64,000 bases of DNA from Linderina pennispora (Eukaryota > Kickxellomycota > Kickxellomycetes > Kickxellales > Kickxellaceae), in contig NW_024468262.1 in NCBI RefSeq assembly GCF_002104995.1, positions 124,001 through 188,000 on the forward strand, given 5' to 3'. The notes beneath the pieces were generated by a model. It was not told where the DNA came from. It ran no database searches and was given only the letters and a program-made list of their open reading frames with translations. Within the stretch, counting starts at the first letter, position 1. Each line of letters opens with the position of its first letter. The translations under genes and the position numbers were made by a program. Below, in pieces: positions 1-8,843 of the stretch.

Positions 1-196
1 TGGCCTGGCAGGACTCACCGATCTCGGAGTTCAGCAGTTGTTCAACAACTAGTCGGATCTGTGCCTCGATATGCAGATTGCTAGTGCCCGCCATGTCATT
101 GTTGATATGGTGCAAACAGTGGGTCAGCCAGCTTGGGTTCAGCTGCACACCGTATCGCCGCTTAATTGCGTCAGTCACTGATGCTCTGTCGATCAT
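1..196 (-). CDS. RMI1: RMI1-like protein, N-terminal part (cut by window edge)
   Basis: Minus-strand gene running off the left edge; 65 codons are visible from ATG 196. The peptide has a basic stretch followed by YGVQLNPSWLTHCL, a helical spacer and LVVEQLLNSEIGES. This is the pattern of the N-terminal helical segment of RMI1, the OB-fold subunit of the RecQ helicase-Top3-Rmi1 complex that dissolves double Holliday junctions in the nucleus. A GTGAGT donor-like site at 18-13 could end exon 1, so the last few codons shown may be intronic. Identification rests on motif memory over a short fragment; the OB fold is outside the window. Its start lies 300 bp from the Fanzor stop; both genes are on the same strand, Fanzor upstream of RMI1. 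Confidence 0.6.
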   Translation of the reverse strand, partial: MIDRASVTDAIKRRYGVQLNPSWLTHCLHHINNDMAGTSNLHIEAQIRLVVEQLLNSEIGESCQA

Positions 197-199
197 ATT

Positions 200-496
200 A
201 GCTTAATGTGGTAGGAGAATAAAGCAACAGTATATGGAAATACTCTATTTTTATGACTCAGACTATGTACTCAATTGTTACGGGTAATCGTTTGTGGGTA
301 CGCTCTTCAACAAACCACAGTTTCAATGAAGTTCATTAATAGATACTAGAAATATCTGCTCGCGATGCGAGCTCGGCTGCTAGTCAGCATGGGTTGACAC
401 GTCGATAAGGGCATCACGGCGAACCGGTCATTTGAACGTGTCGGATGGCTGTTGGTGCAATGTCGATTATGGACATCTCCCATCTTGATTGCCTGC
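200..496 (-). ncRNA. Candidate Fanzor guide (omega) RNA / 3' region
   Basis: No protein gene fits between the Fanzor stop (497) and the RMI1 start (196). In described Fanzor loci the guide RNA is made from the 3' end of the ORF and the DNA just downstream, so this stretch is where it would be expected. It contains a perfect 6-bp stem with a 3-nt loop at 358-372 (GCTCGC/GCGAGC) and a 4-bp stem next to it (GCTG...CAGC, about 375-387). The same stretch must also hold the RMI1 promoter. Position and hairpins are seen; function is inference. Confidence 0.3.
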
Positions 497-3166
497 TCAG
501 CGCAGACGTTTCAGGGCTGGTTCGCTGCTGCTGGCAGCAGAATCACCTGCAGCTGGTCCACGCCTCTTGTGCGGGTTCTTTGTTGCAGGGGTGGTGCCAG
601 AAGCATCGGCAGCAATGGCCGTAGGGCGACAGAAGCGTTCAGGAATATCGCCTGAATCACAGAGTGACTGGAAAATGAGTCTGAAGTTTAGAACTGCTGC
701 GAGATCGCGGTTCAAGAGCCGAGACGAATAGGCCCGCCTGTATTGTGCCATGGCCCGCTTACATGACTCGCTTGTACAGCGGAGAAGGCCATGGCACTTC
801 ACAGTTGGGTTCTTCGATCTCTGGTAGGGCCGTGGGTTGGGAACATGCCGGAATATCTGCAGTGACTTTTCGCAGCAGAACGGGCACATCGACGATGTCC
901 GGAATTCGTCGATCAGATAGACTTCAAAGCCATGGTGCTTGAACTTGTCGCGCCATCCCTTGCCACGAATCGGCGCATGGTGTCGGGCCATTGGCGCACT
1001 CCAATTGCCCATGATCAGCACTGGATCTGGACCGAACTTGCTCCGGAGTTTTGCGGCAAGCCTGTGGTCTGCACGGGCCTGGTTCATGAATGAATCAAGG
1101 CGCAGCTTGCGGTGAAGCGGGTACACCCTGGGACTGGTACTGACACCTGGATGGGCCTTCCAGCGCCTTTGGTGCTGCTTGTTTGACTTAGTGAGTTGCT
1201 GCTCTGGTAACCTTCGCGCTGTCATCGTGCTGGCATAAAACGGTGCTAGGACACACCGCACAGATGCACGGGCAGCAATGTAGGCACGGAATTTTGCTGG
1301 GTTAAGGGTCCGGCAGCAGTGCTTGGAAAGCTCTGCCTCTGCTCTGCGGACAGCATCTTCTGGGACTTGATCCTTTGTAGCCCGACGAATCCTGTCATAG
1401 TGGCGCAGCTTGAGCTCCTTATTGCGCTGCTGCCGTGTGTAGCGGTAGAGCATTCTCTCACCCTCTTTCCCATTGCTGCTATTTTCGTGCATCATGTATA
1501 GCAAATCGCCCCGACCTGGATCGATGAATACACAGCGACCTTTCAGATTCTGCAGCTCTGGCTGTGGGATCTGGTGGATATAGCGACAGTCAGCTATAGT
1601 ATTGCCTCCCACAGCATCACCTCCTGCAACATCGCCTGTAGCATCGCCTGTAGCATCGCCTCCCACAGCATCGCCTGTAGCATCGCCTCCCACAGCATCG
1701 CCTGTAGCATCGCCTCCCGCAGCATCGCCTCCTGCACCATCAGCATCTACTGCACCATCAGCCTTGGATATCTTGTCTTGCAACAAAATGCATATCGTTA
1801 CACCATCTGTTGTCGCCATTCCGTGGAATTTTCTATCACCATGCGCCTTAAATGGCTTTGATGTTAGATCTGCGACCCGGCCCCACACATCCCACATAGG
1901 TTGTGTGATCCCTTGGACCGGGTCGTGTGCACAGACTGGGGGTGCTGGTGCATATGCACTGTTAAGTGCTGCAACAGTGTCTGCTGCTGCCGCCGATGCA
2001 GCAGCAAGTGAATCAGCTGCTACTGCTGCAGTTGCTGCAGTAGCCTCTGTTGCATCCGATGGCATCTTCGCTGCTTCGCGTGCAGCCTTCTTGGCCAACT
2101 TTTCGCCCCTTTCTGCTGCTTTCCTTGCCTCTGTTGCTGCCCTCTTTGCTGCGTTGATCTTGGTAACCTCCTCAAGTGTTTTCGAAATAAACACCTGCTT
2201 GATTATTTGCTTGTCCAAACGCACATGGCCTGGGATCCATGATGTCCGCAGAGGCAAGCATTGGGGAGGAGACTTGCCAAGCTGCTCATTCTCAATAAGC
2301 TGGCATAGGCGAATGTATGCACGCAGATGCTTAAGTGGATTTACCTTGGCATCATAGTATCGGCTGTCTTTAGCGAATCTGTACTTGGCATCATAGGCAT
2401 TAAGGACTGGTGCCAGCTTGTTGTAGATTGCAAGCATCGGTGGGGTGAGCACATTGAGATCAGGGTGCCTAGAGGCAACTGCCTGGCGGAGCTTCTGTGC
2501 AGGCGTATAAATATACACTTGACATGCATTATTGAACTCAGCCTTAGACACATTGCCCATTGTACTGTGCAGTGTGTTTTTGCGGCTGCGAATATCAATC
2601 AATTTGGCCAGAATCCGCTGTAGGCAAGTGCCATAGTGCAACATAATGTTGTTCTTGTATGCTGTCATCAGCTCGGTATCCACGTATGTTGCTACTTGAT
2701 TCATTTCACGCACGCCATGTAGCTCAATATCGCCATTATGCAATAGATAATCATAAATATGGTATCTAACTACATCACCGAAATCTGCGCTCGACAGTTC
2801 TGACTTGTCCTTCCGGTTGACGAAATCCTTGGCAGATATGACAGTCTTCGCCTTCAGGTTGCGATAAATGAATAAATAAATAAAACGAAAAAAACCCTTT
2901 TTCACAAATGTTGCTGGGTCAAAAGCATCCCTGTCAGCTAGCTGATGGAGTAGTATCCATCGTGCAAGCATGTATGTATGCTCTTTGATGGTATTAACGC
3001 TGTGTACAAATTGCTCTAGGCGGGGCAACATAGAATCACGGAAGCCAATACCACCAAGTGATGTCTTTATGACAGTAGTGCTGCGGGTAATATTCATTTG
3101 AGAAATTTGGTAGGCAAAGTAAGAAGAGAAATGATGCTGTTCAGTTTTGCTGTATTGCGTATGCAT
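497..3166 (-). CDS. Fanzor (eukaryotic TnpB-like RNA-guided endonuclease)
   Basis: 889-aa single-exon protein starting at ATG 3166; an internal Met24 (MNITRSTTVIKTSL) is an alternative start. The C-terminal third has the split RuvC nuclease of Fanzor/TnpB: Asp549 in FIDPGRGDL (RuvC-I), Glu754 in LIDEFRTSSMCPFC (the rearranged Fanzor RuvC-II glutamate followed by the first zinc ligands Cys761/Cys764), a second Cys pair at 797/802 in CTSESC, and Asp821 in NRDLAAVLNF (RuvC-III). NWSAP..KGWRDK upstream of Glu754 is also typical. A basic tail (HKRRG, LKRLR) may be a nuclear signal. Between the N-terminal helical region (1-330) and RuvC sit an Ala/Lys-rich helical insert (about 335-405) and a Gly-Asp-Ala repeat (473-521). 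Length suggests Fanzor1 rather than the shorter Fanzor2. GC at third positions is lower than in neighbouring host genes. No transposase is adjacent. The frame is intact although many host genes here carry indels. Confidence 0.9.
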   Translation of the reverse strand: MHTQYSKTEQHHFSSYFAYQISQMNITRSTTVIKTSLGGIGFRDSMLPRLEQFVHSVNTIKEHTYMLARWILLHQLADRDAFDPATFVKKGFFRFIYLFIYRNLKAKTVISAKDFVNRKDKSELSSADFGDVVRYHIYDYLLHNGDIELHGVREMNQVATYVDTELMTAYKNNIMLHYGTCLQRILAKLIDIRSRKNTLHSTMGNVSKAEFNNACQVYIYTPAQKLRQAVASRHPDLNVLTPPMLAIYNKLAPVLNAYDAKYRFAKDSRYYDAKVNPLKHLRAYIRLCQLIENEQLGKSPPQCLPLRTSWIPGHVRLDKQIIKQVFISKTLEEVTKINAAKRAATEARKAAERGEKLAKKAAREAAKMPSDATEATAATAAVAADSLAAASAAAADTVAALNSAYAPAPPVCAHDPVQGITQPMWDVWGRVADLTSKPFKAHGDRKFHGMATTDGVTICILLQDKISKADGAVDADGAGGDAAGGDATGDAVGGDATGDAVGGDATGDATGDVAGGDAVGGNTIADCRYIHQIPQPELQNLKGRCVFIDPGRGDLLYMMHENSSNGKEGERMLYRYTRQQRNKELKLRHYDRIRRATKDQVPEDAVRRAEAELSKHCCRTLNPAKFRAYIAARASVRCVLAPFYASTMTARRLPEQQLTKSNKQHQRRWKAHPGVSTSPRVYPLHRKLRLDSFMNQARADHRLAAKLRSKFGPDPVLIMGNWSAPMARHHAPIRGKGWRDKFKHHGFEVYLIDEFRTSSMCPFCCEKSLQIFRHVPNPRPYQRSKNPTVKCHGLLRCTSESCKRAMAQYRRAYSSRLLNRDLAAVLNFRLIFQSLCDSGDIPERFCRPTAIAADASGTTPATKNPHKRRGPAAGDSAASSSEPALKRLR
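1604..1750 (-). repeat. Minisatellite inside the Fanzor ORF
   Basis: Tandem array of GCATCGCCTGTA and GCATCGCCTCCCACA units (plus-strand reading), alternating to give a 27-bp higher period. It encodes residues 473-521, a Gly/Asp/Ala/Thr repeat (GGDATGDAV units). All unit lengths are multiples of three, so copy-number change keeps the frame. It probably forms a disordered acidic linker just before RuvC-I. Confidence 0.85.
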
Positions 3167-4548
3167 AGCATTAAGAACTTTTTATTAATAATGATCTGGC
3201 TTGCATGGTTCTTGGGGCCCTTAGCATTGATACAGTCTCTTGAATCAGTCTATACAGACTGGGTCCATTGTGGCCCAAATACTACTGCTTACGCATGTTC
3301 ATAAGACAAATTAATTTGTAAAATAAACCCACAAATATTGCATGACTGCTAGAAGAGCTATATGGCCTTATTCAATAGATGCTCATAAATAAACATCCTA
3401 AGAGTGTTGCGCAGCCGGTGATGACCACCATGATGACATCATGGAAGTTATCGGGCCGACCGACAATGAGAGCAGCTCTTGCGCTGAACCAATGGAGATA
3501 TCTAGTGGAGACCTATGACCACTACAATAACAACTCGTCACCCTGGTTTCACCGATGAGGTCAGATGCCGCACAAGATCAAGGAGTTTACAGAGCAACCC
3601 ACCCAAACTCGTGTTGAAGCTTAAGAGTTTTTTTAACCAATTAAATAATTTCTAGCGGACGGTCGGACACTTTTTGGACTATAAAATCTTATATAAAGGT
3701 AGGTAAAGATAAAGATAAAGATATTAGTAAAGCGAATATAGATTAGCGCTGGAATATTTTTCTGAATGCGGAGCATCAGCATGTCACTCAGGATGATGGT
3801 CATATCACTAAATAGCGATAGGTGTGGCAAAGAAAGTTTTGCCACGATGCCCCCAATAAACTAGCAGCGAGTGTCATGCGCTTATTTCGAGTGATACTAC
3901 ATATCAAACACATATTTAAAAGAGCTGCAACGTCTCCACATCATGATAGGCATGTACATAGGTCCAGCCGGAGCACTCCAGTTGAACATGGGCTACACCT
4001 GAAGAGTAACTTAGACAGCAAAGCTCCAGCAAGATCCTGGGGGGTCAAGAGCCGCTCCAGCATGTTGGCACAAGCTACCATATGCTATTCATCAAGTGAA
4101 ACCAGTGTCTCTTGACACTGACTCTAGCCCTAGTCATAGAATGGAACGGTTTTGCCTCTGCCGATATGCAGAAGCAATTTTTGAACTCTGAGAACTCGCG
4201 GGCACTTTAGCTCTTGATATACTAATTGGGTACTGTCCATATTCATGCAGCTCATTAAAATGGGTGCACGTACAGTCTAGACCTGGTATCATGACATTTC
4301 ATAAACCATGGTCTAATGCCGGAATACGAAGTGTGGTCGTACACAGGGCCGACACCGAAATCGCTCATATGACAGGAAATATAAAGACAATAGCTCTTGA
4401 TGTAGCTTGCGCATGGTTCCCAAGGGCTGCTACCAAAGGGTGCAGTCCGTGCTGAAGCGGATTTATCTCGGCAAAGGATATTATTTGTTAAGCCACACCT
4501 AGAGTTCTACAAACTCCAAACCCAGCGATTGATCTAGGAAGCGGATCA
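3167..4548. other. Gene-poor AT-rich region upstream of Fanzor
   Basis: About 1.4 kb with only short, unconvincing frames. It holds the putative Fanzor promoter, one half of a 27-28 bp inverted repeat (3668-3695) and a short GATAAA tandem run near 3706-3722. No clear terminal inverted repeat or target-site duplication for the Fanzor element was found. Confidence 0.6.
3668..3695 (+). repeat. Short dispersed repeat, left copy (inverted partner at 6606-6632)
   Basis: Core GGACTATAAAATCTTATATA preceded by CACTTTTT. The reverse complement recurs at 6606-6632 with one T fewer. It follows a CGGACGGTCGGACA stretch. It resembles the end of a Tc1/mariner-like or MITE element, but no transposase or complete element lies beside it. 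Confidence 0.7.
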
Positions 4549-4620
4549 GCCCTTATGGCTCAGCGGCAGAGCGTCTGTCTCGTAAACAGAAGGTCCTGAG
4601 TTCAATTCTCAGTGAGGGCA
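4549..4620 (+). tRNA. tRNA-Thr (anticodon CGT), intronless
   Basis: A full 72-nt cloverleaf can be drawn. The acceptor GCCCTTA pairs with TGAGGGC (one G-T pair), with discriminator A at 4620. The D arm GCTC...GAGC follows. The anticodon stem TCTGT/ACAGA encloses the loop CTCGTAA, giving anticodon CGT (Thr, codon ACG). The T arm CTGAG/CTCAG has loop TTCAATT. Internal A box (TGGCTCAGCGG) and B box (GTTCAATTC) are present. No CCA is encoded, as expected in eukaryotes. Confidence 0.95.
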
Positions 4621-4622
4621 CT

Positions 4623-4628
4623 CTTTTT
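4623..4628 (+). terminator. RNA polymerase III T-run terminator
   Basis: A T-run lies three bases after the tRNA-Thr 3' end, the usual Pol III stop signal. Confidence 0.8.
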
Positions 4629-5084
4629 ATTCCAGTTTTGGCCATGCGGTTTGTAAATCACTTTTTGTTTTCAACACTTTTATTCTGTGTTGCGTTCTGA
4701 GTTTTTGGCAAGAATTGGAATGTGGAGTTTGTTTAAAGAAGGAAAGTAACCGACAGCGTTGCCGCCCTTGGATTGATATAGGTGTACTGAGTAGCAGGTG
4801 TGAGAAATTTATTTGTAGACGTTAAGACGAAGCGTACAGATATGTAGCTGAACATTTTGGGCTTTCATATTTTGGCTGTTGCCAGGGACTCGGGTCGTTT
4901 TCGTATATGGTATGAGACGGTTGGCTATCTACAGGTTGCATGTGAATTTCTCGTATTGTTTCTGCATTTAGAGACACCATATTCCGTATTGGCACCACTA
5001 GAACAGTATTTGGACAAATAAGCGAATTTTTAATGTGAAATACACACAAAACAGAGTCAGTCTAAAAATTGTACAATGTCTAAT

Positions 5085-6113
5085 CTAATTTTTGATATGC
5101 GGCTGGTCAAAGTCGTCAAACAGGCTCTCGCGCTTGGCAAGGATGCGGTCGCTGAAGTGGTGGTTTGTGTCTCTGTGCAGGGCCTCATCAGCGCGCACAG
5201 CCAGGACCACATCGCGCAGCCTGGCATCGGGCCTCAGGTTCCAGTACGCAATGGCGACCTCGGGCGCTTGCACGTTCTCGATCCGGCCCGCATCAATTTC
5301 GTTGATAAAGTGTGTGTACGAGGTGACAGCCTCCTCCTCCAAATATCCCACGACGCGGTGCGCAGTGCGGGGGCTGACCATGTAGAGCAGAGAGAAGACC
5401 GCAAAGAAGCCGGTCTGGACCGTGGCAATCAAGGCGCGCTCCCAGAGCACAGGCTTGCCGACCTCCATCCATGTCATCAGGTGCATGCGCTCGTTCTCGG
5501 CTTCATGCAGCAGATGGCCAATCCACCCGCCGTCGTGCCGCATGCCCTGCAGCGACTTGATGTGGCGAATCAAGGCGCCAACCATGCCAGGCACAGCAGC
5601 GACGACCTCGAGCATGACCGAGCGGTGCAGGTACTTGTTGCGGAAGAAGATGTCGGTGGGCTTGCGTGCGTTTTTGACAAACCACAGCGCTATTTTATCG
5701 CTGATCAGATCTGGAATGCGGTGCTTGGTAGTGCCGACATCGAGGGACTCAAGCTCGTTCGAGTTCCACTTGTGGTCCATGATTTCGGGCCGCATGGGCT
5801 TCGGGTCGACTGGGACGCGCAGCTCGTCAGGCATCGCAGAGAAGACCATGGCGGTGCGCGGCTCAGGCTTCTTCTCCATGGCCTTCTTTGCAAGTTTCAC
5901 CGGAGCAGTGTCCTTGGCGGTGTTCTCGACGGCACCAGCAGTAGCTGAGGTGGAGGAGGCACGGGTTTTGTTCTGGTGCTCAGACTTCAGCGCTTTGGAG
6001 ATGTACTCTTGTACACGCAGAGTGGTCTTGATGCCAAAGGCGCGACGCTGGATGCCATAGGCGAGCGAGGCAGTTGCGGGCGAGTGTTTAATAGTGCTGA
6101 GGGTATAGAGCAT
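5085..6113 (-). CDS. AOX1: Alternative oxidase, mitochondrial
   Basis: 342-aa intronless protein with a basic, acid-poor N-terminus typical of a mitochondrial presequence (about residues 1-35). AOX is a di-iron ubiquinol oxidase on the matrix face of the inner membrane that bypasses complexes III and IV. All ligand motifs are present: Glu169 in MLEVVAAVPGMV, Glu208-x-x-His211 in NERMHL, Glu260 in LEEEA, and Glu310-x-x-His313 in RADEALHRDTNH. Two hydrophobic helices (about 166-183 and 228-246) match the monotopic membrane anchor. Length and motif spacing are normal and there is no frame break. Its stop is about 460 bp from the tRNA gene and convergent with it. Confidence 0.97.
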   Translation of the reverse strand: MLYTLSTIKHSPATASLAYGIQRRAFGIKTTLRVQEYISKALKSEHQNKTRASSTSATAGAVENTAKDTAPVKLAKKAMEKKPEPRTAMVFSAMPDELRVPVDPKPMRPEIMDHKWNSNELESLDVGTTKHRIPDLISDKIALWFVKNARKPTDIFFRNKYLHRSVMLEVVAAVPGMVGALIRHIKSLQGMRHDGGWIGHLLHEAENERMHLMTWMEVGKPVLWERALIATVQTGFFAVFSLLYMVSPRTAHRVVGYLEEEAVTSYTHFINEIDAGRIENVQAPEVAIAYWNLRPDARLRDVVLAVRADEALHRDTNHHFSDRILAKRESLFDDFDQPHIKN

Positions 6114-6605
6114 GGTTTAAAAGGAATATTTGTTGGTGGGTTGTGGTGTATGGACAAGAAACCCCAATGGTCCTGCTGCGGTTGCTAATATACCCTGCAT
6201 TCGACTAGTGTCGTCACCGGGAATGCATGCACGGATGTTATTTTTGGGGAATGGGGGGCGGTATCGAGATAATAGCACGCGGGGCGAGACGTGCTGGCCA
6301 TCTAGGCCACAAAGTGTCTCCGTTATCGTCCGCGCCCATCTATTTGACCACCAATCCCGGCTGTGCATTGATTTGTAGCGAGGTCTCACCGACACGGGGC
6401 CGGCCAGGAAACAGCCACAAAAAGTCAGTCATTGGATGCATGGCGTACCGGGAGTGCATAAAGGGAACGCTTTTGCAGAAAACGACAACGGTGCAGCCGC
6501 AAGCAGATATCCATCGCCAGGAACGGCTTCTGGAACCGTGCTGAACCCGGCTCTCTGCCAGAACCCAGTCTGAAAATACCCGCGTATTTAATAAGCAACA
6601 GTAAA

Positions 6606-6632
6606 TATATAAGATTTTATAGTCCAAAAGTG
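6606..6632 (-). repeat. Short dispersed repeat, right copy (inverted relative to 3668-3695)
   Basis: Reverse complement of the left copy, identical except for one T fewer in the CACTTTT run. It lies just past the 3' end of ISA2. The two copies face each other across the tRNA and AOX. Confidence 0.7.
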
Positions 6633-6735
6633 AATTTGTAAGACATTGCTTACGCTAAAGTAAATAACGCACATGCTTGGGGGAGGGGCGTTGTGTTCCG
6701 AGAACTGCCGACTGGGGGACAACTCGTGTGCGTCT

Positions 6736-7305
6736 TCAGTCCAGCTTGATCTCAAATGACGAGCCGCAGCCACACCCTCCACTCGACTGCGGGTTGGCCA
6801 CCACAATAAAAGCCTGGCCGATAAGCCGGTCCTGCCAGTCGATGGTCGCTCCCTGGACCAGCGGCAGCGACACGTCGTCCACGACCATCTTTGCGCCCTT
6901 GCGATCAAACATTATGTCGTTCTCTTCGGGGGTCTCGGTCATATCCAGCATGTACGAGAACCCATAGCAGCCGCCCGAGTCGACCCGTAGCCGCAGGTAC
7001 TGCGTCTTGTTGCGCTTTTCTGACAAGTACAGCAGCCGCTTGATGGCGCTGTCTGTTAGTGTAATCTCGCTGCCCATGCCTGTTGGCTTGGGCTCGGCGG
7101 CCTCTGTCGGTGGTTGTCCGTACGATGCAATTTTGTCTGCGAGCGCGGCTGTCTCTTTGGCGTTGAGTTTGGGCAGACTGTATTTGGTTGCCGTCGAGTT
7201 GTATCGCAGAGCTGGTACTGTGACTGCTGGTTGCTGTGGCCGCGCCCGGACTGCCAAGCAGCCTATGCGTCTGAGCTGTGTCCGTGTCCGTAGAAGAGCG
7301 TTCAT
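6736..7305 (-). CDS. ISA2: Mitochondrial A-type iron-sulfur assembly protein (ISA2/ISCA2)
   Basis: 189 aa. The Arg-rich N-terminus (first 40 residues) looks like a mitochondrial presequence. The rest is the A-type scaffold fold, starting ITLTDSAIKRLLYLSEK, with the conserved cysteines Cys113 (SGGCYGF) and Cys178/Cys180 (GGCGCGSSFE). It functions with Isa1 and Iba57 in making [4Fe-4S] clusters for matrix proteins such as aconitase. Residues 155-172 (IDWQDRLIGQAFIVVANP) match the ISCA2 subgroup rather than ISCA1. Intronless. It is divergent from the next gene, sharing a promoter region of about 320 bp. Confidence 0.93.
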   Translation of the reverse strand: MNALLRTRTQLRRIGCLAVRARPQQPAVTVPALRYNSTATKYSLPKLNAKETAALADKIASYGQPPTEAAEPKPTGMGSEITLTDSAIKRLLYLSEKRNKTQYLRLRVDSGGCYGFSYMLDMTETPEENDIMFDRKGAKMVVDDVSLPLVQGATIDWQDRLIGQAFIVVANPQSSGGCGCGSSFEIKLD

Positions 7306-7623
7306 TTATGCAGCTGCTGAGGGGGGTGTGCCGAGTTCGAGTAGCAGAAATGAGCGAGAGGGAAGCAGAGGAAGCAAAAGTGGTCCTGAGCTCGGCGTGA
7401 CAAATCATCAAAGCTTTAAAAGATAAAAATCGAGATTGCCCAATCACCGGGGCAAAAGATACCGCAGGCCATCTGTCGCCAGCGGCTCTGGACCCACACA
7501 AATTCAAATTTGGCGCATTTTTCGCTTTTTTACTTTTTCACTTTCAATTCAGCTTCCGTTCTTCTTTTGAGCATTTTATCTGTTCAATTCACCCGTCACG
7601 AATCAACACCACACACAGCTAAA

Positions 7624-7875
7624 ATGGCCCCTATTCTGTCGATGTTTGTCGGTGCCACTGTCGGTCTCGGAACCGGCATGTACGCTATGGGCCTGCAGGG
7701 CCGTGCCGTGCTGAAGCCGCGCATCAGCTACGCTGTGTATGTGTCCGCCGGCGCGCTTATCGGCTACAAATACTACTCGTTCAAGCAGTACGAGAAGCAG
7801 CTGATCGAGAAGCGTCGGACACACCTGCTGGAGAAGCGCGCGCAGCGTTTGGCCGAGGCCACTGCCGAGAACTAA
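7624..7875 (+). CDS. Small two-helix membrane protein, possibly complex I subunit (NUXM/B14.5b-like)
   Basis: 83 aa from ATG 7624. An upstream in-frame start at 7510 would add an unlikely hydrophobic leader spanning the apparent 5' UTR. Two membrane helices (about 5-24 and 33-49) are separated by a short basic loop and followed by a charged helix (KQYEKQLIEKRRTHLLEKR). This topology fits fungal accessory subunits of NADH:ubiquinone oxidoreductase of the NUXM/NDUFC2 type, with the charged tail in the matrix. The family call is from topology and loose motif similarity only; another small mitochondrial membrane protein is possible. The coding sequence is clean and GC-rich at third positions. Confidence 0.55.
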   Translation: MAPILSMFVGATVGLGTGMYAMGLQGRAVLKPRISYAVYVSAGALIGYKYYSFKQYEKQLIEKRRTHLLEKRAQRLAEATAEN

Positions 7876-8206
7876 TCAGTCCCTAGCTATTTCAGTGGTG
7901 TTTCCTATATACAATGCTCTACATGCCAAAAGCGATCACCAATGTTACTTTTATGTTGTCACTATCTGGGCATGTTTCGGCTGGTAAAAGTGCCCGCTTG
8001 GCCCAGCAAGGATCAGCTATGATCACGGGCACACGCTTTGCCAGATCAATGGCCCGGGCCGCGCACGTCGCGTGATTTAATTGGTCGCTCCAGGAGCTGG
8101 TCGCTTTCATTTTCGCCGAATAGCCCTCGGCTAGCCGTTACGCGCTCCGCTCCGCATCTCTTCTCATTCCCATCTCTATTGAATTTTATACTTTTTTCTT
8201 TTAACA

Positions 8207-8437
8207 ATGCAGAAGCAGGAGACGCAGACTCCGACGGCCAACGTCATCCAGGAGGCGCCCAAGCAGTTCGTCAAGGAGGCATCGTGGCTGCTCCGCCGCT
8301 GCAGCAAGCCCGACCAGAAGGAGTACGCAAAGATCGTGCGCGCCGTGCTCATGGGCTTCCTTGTCATGGGCTTCATCGGCTACTTTGCCAAGCTCATCCA
8401 CATTCCCATCAACAACATCATTGTCGGTGGTGCTTAA
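8207..8437 (+). CDS. SSS1: Sec61 gamma subunit of the ER translocon
   Basis: 76 aa, the usual length. A cytosolic amphipathic helix ([21 protein letters not shown]) is followed by one C-terminal transmembrane helix (about 43-66, [19 protein letters not shown]) and [12 protein letters not shown], the signature end of SecE/Sec61 gamma. It clamps the Sec61 alpha channel in the ER membrane during co- and post-translational translocation. Single exon; the start is preceded by a pyrimidine-rich leader and CAAT context (ttaacaATG). Confidence 0.97.
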   Translation: MQKQETQTPTANVIQEAPKQFVKEASWLLRRCSKPDQKEYAKIVRAVLMGFLVMGFIGYFAKLIHIPINNIIVGGA

Positions 8438-8843
8438 TACCAGTGCTTCTTGCGGATTATTCTAGAACATCACCAAAAAACCAATATAATATGCGTAGCA
8501 CACATGTACAAGCCTCCTCGCACTGTGTTATACATGTCTGCATGACAGCCTGCAACAGCAAAAGCAGCAGGTGTCGCTGCTTCTAGCGGGCCCAGACATG
8601 GGCTGTGCCCCGCGATCCGCAGGCTAGCCATATTGAAACGGTCTCTGGCCCGAGCTGCACCTAGTGGCTTATCACGTGACCTGATCTGATCGGCTCGTCA
8701 TTCATGCTCCCCGCGGCTCGCCTCGACATCGTGGCCGCAGAGACGAAAATTTTTGCGAATTGCAGAATGTAGGCAGATTTCTCTTCTCTACTTTTCATTC
8801 TTGAAAAATACACATTTTTGCAAGCAAATAGCAAAAAGCCGGC

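Noticed and set aside
1604..1750. Tandem repeat as a CRISPR-like array
   Set aside because: Units are contiguous without unique spacers and lie in frame inside a coding sequence.
1602..2357. 251-codon Ala/Ser/Pro-rich frame antisense to Fanzor
   Set aside because: It mirrors the minisatellite and Ala-rich coding region on the other strand; no family features.
2860..2915. Short intron in Fanzor at the TTTA-rich stretch coding GFFRFIYLFIY
   Set aside because: The frame stays open and any GT-AG pair would be only about 45 bp with poor signals. It remains possible but unsupported.
291..3335. 9-bp inverted match TTTGTGGGT / ACCCACAAA flanking the Fanzor as terminal repeats
   Set aside because: A 9-mer match between two 300-bp flanks is quite likely by chance, and no target-site duplication accompanies it.
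4822..5049. 75-codon minus-strand frame after AOX
   Set aside because: AT-rich with no family motif; probably part of the AOX 3' region.
5076..5948. 290-codon plus-strand frame
   Set aside because: Exactly antisense to AOX, whose motifs are all intact.
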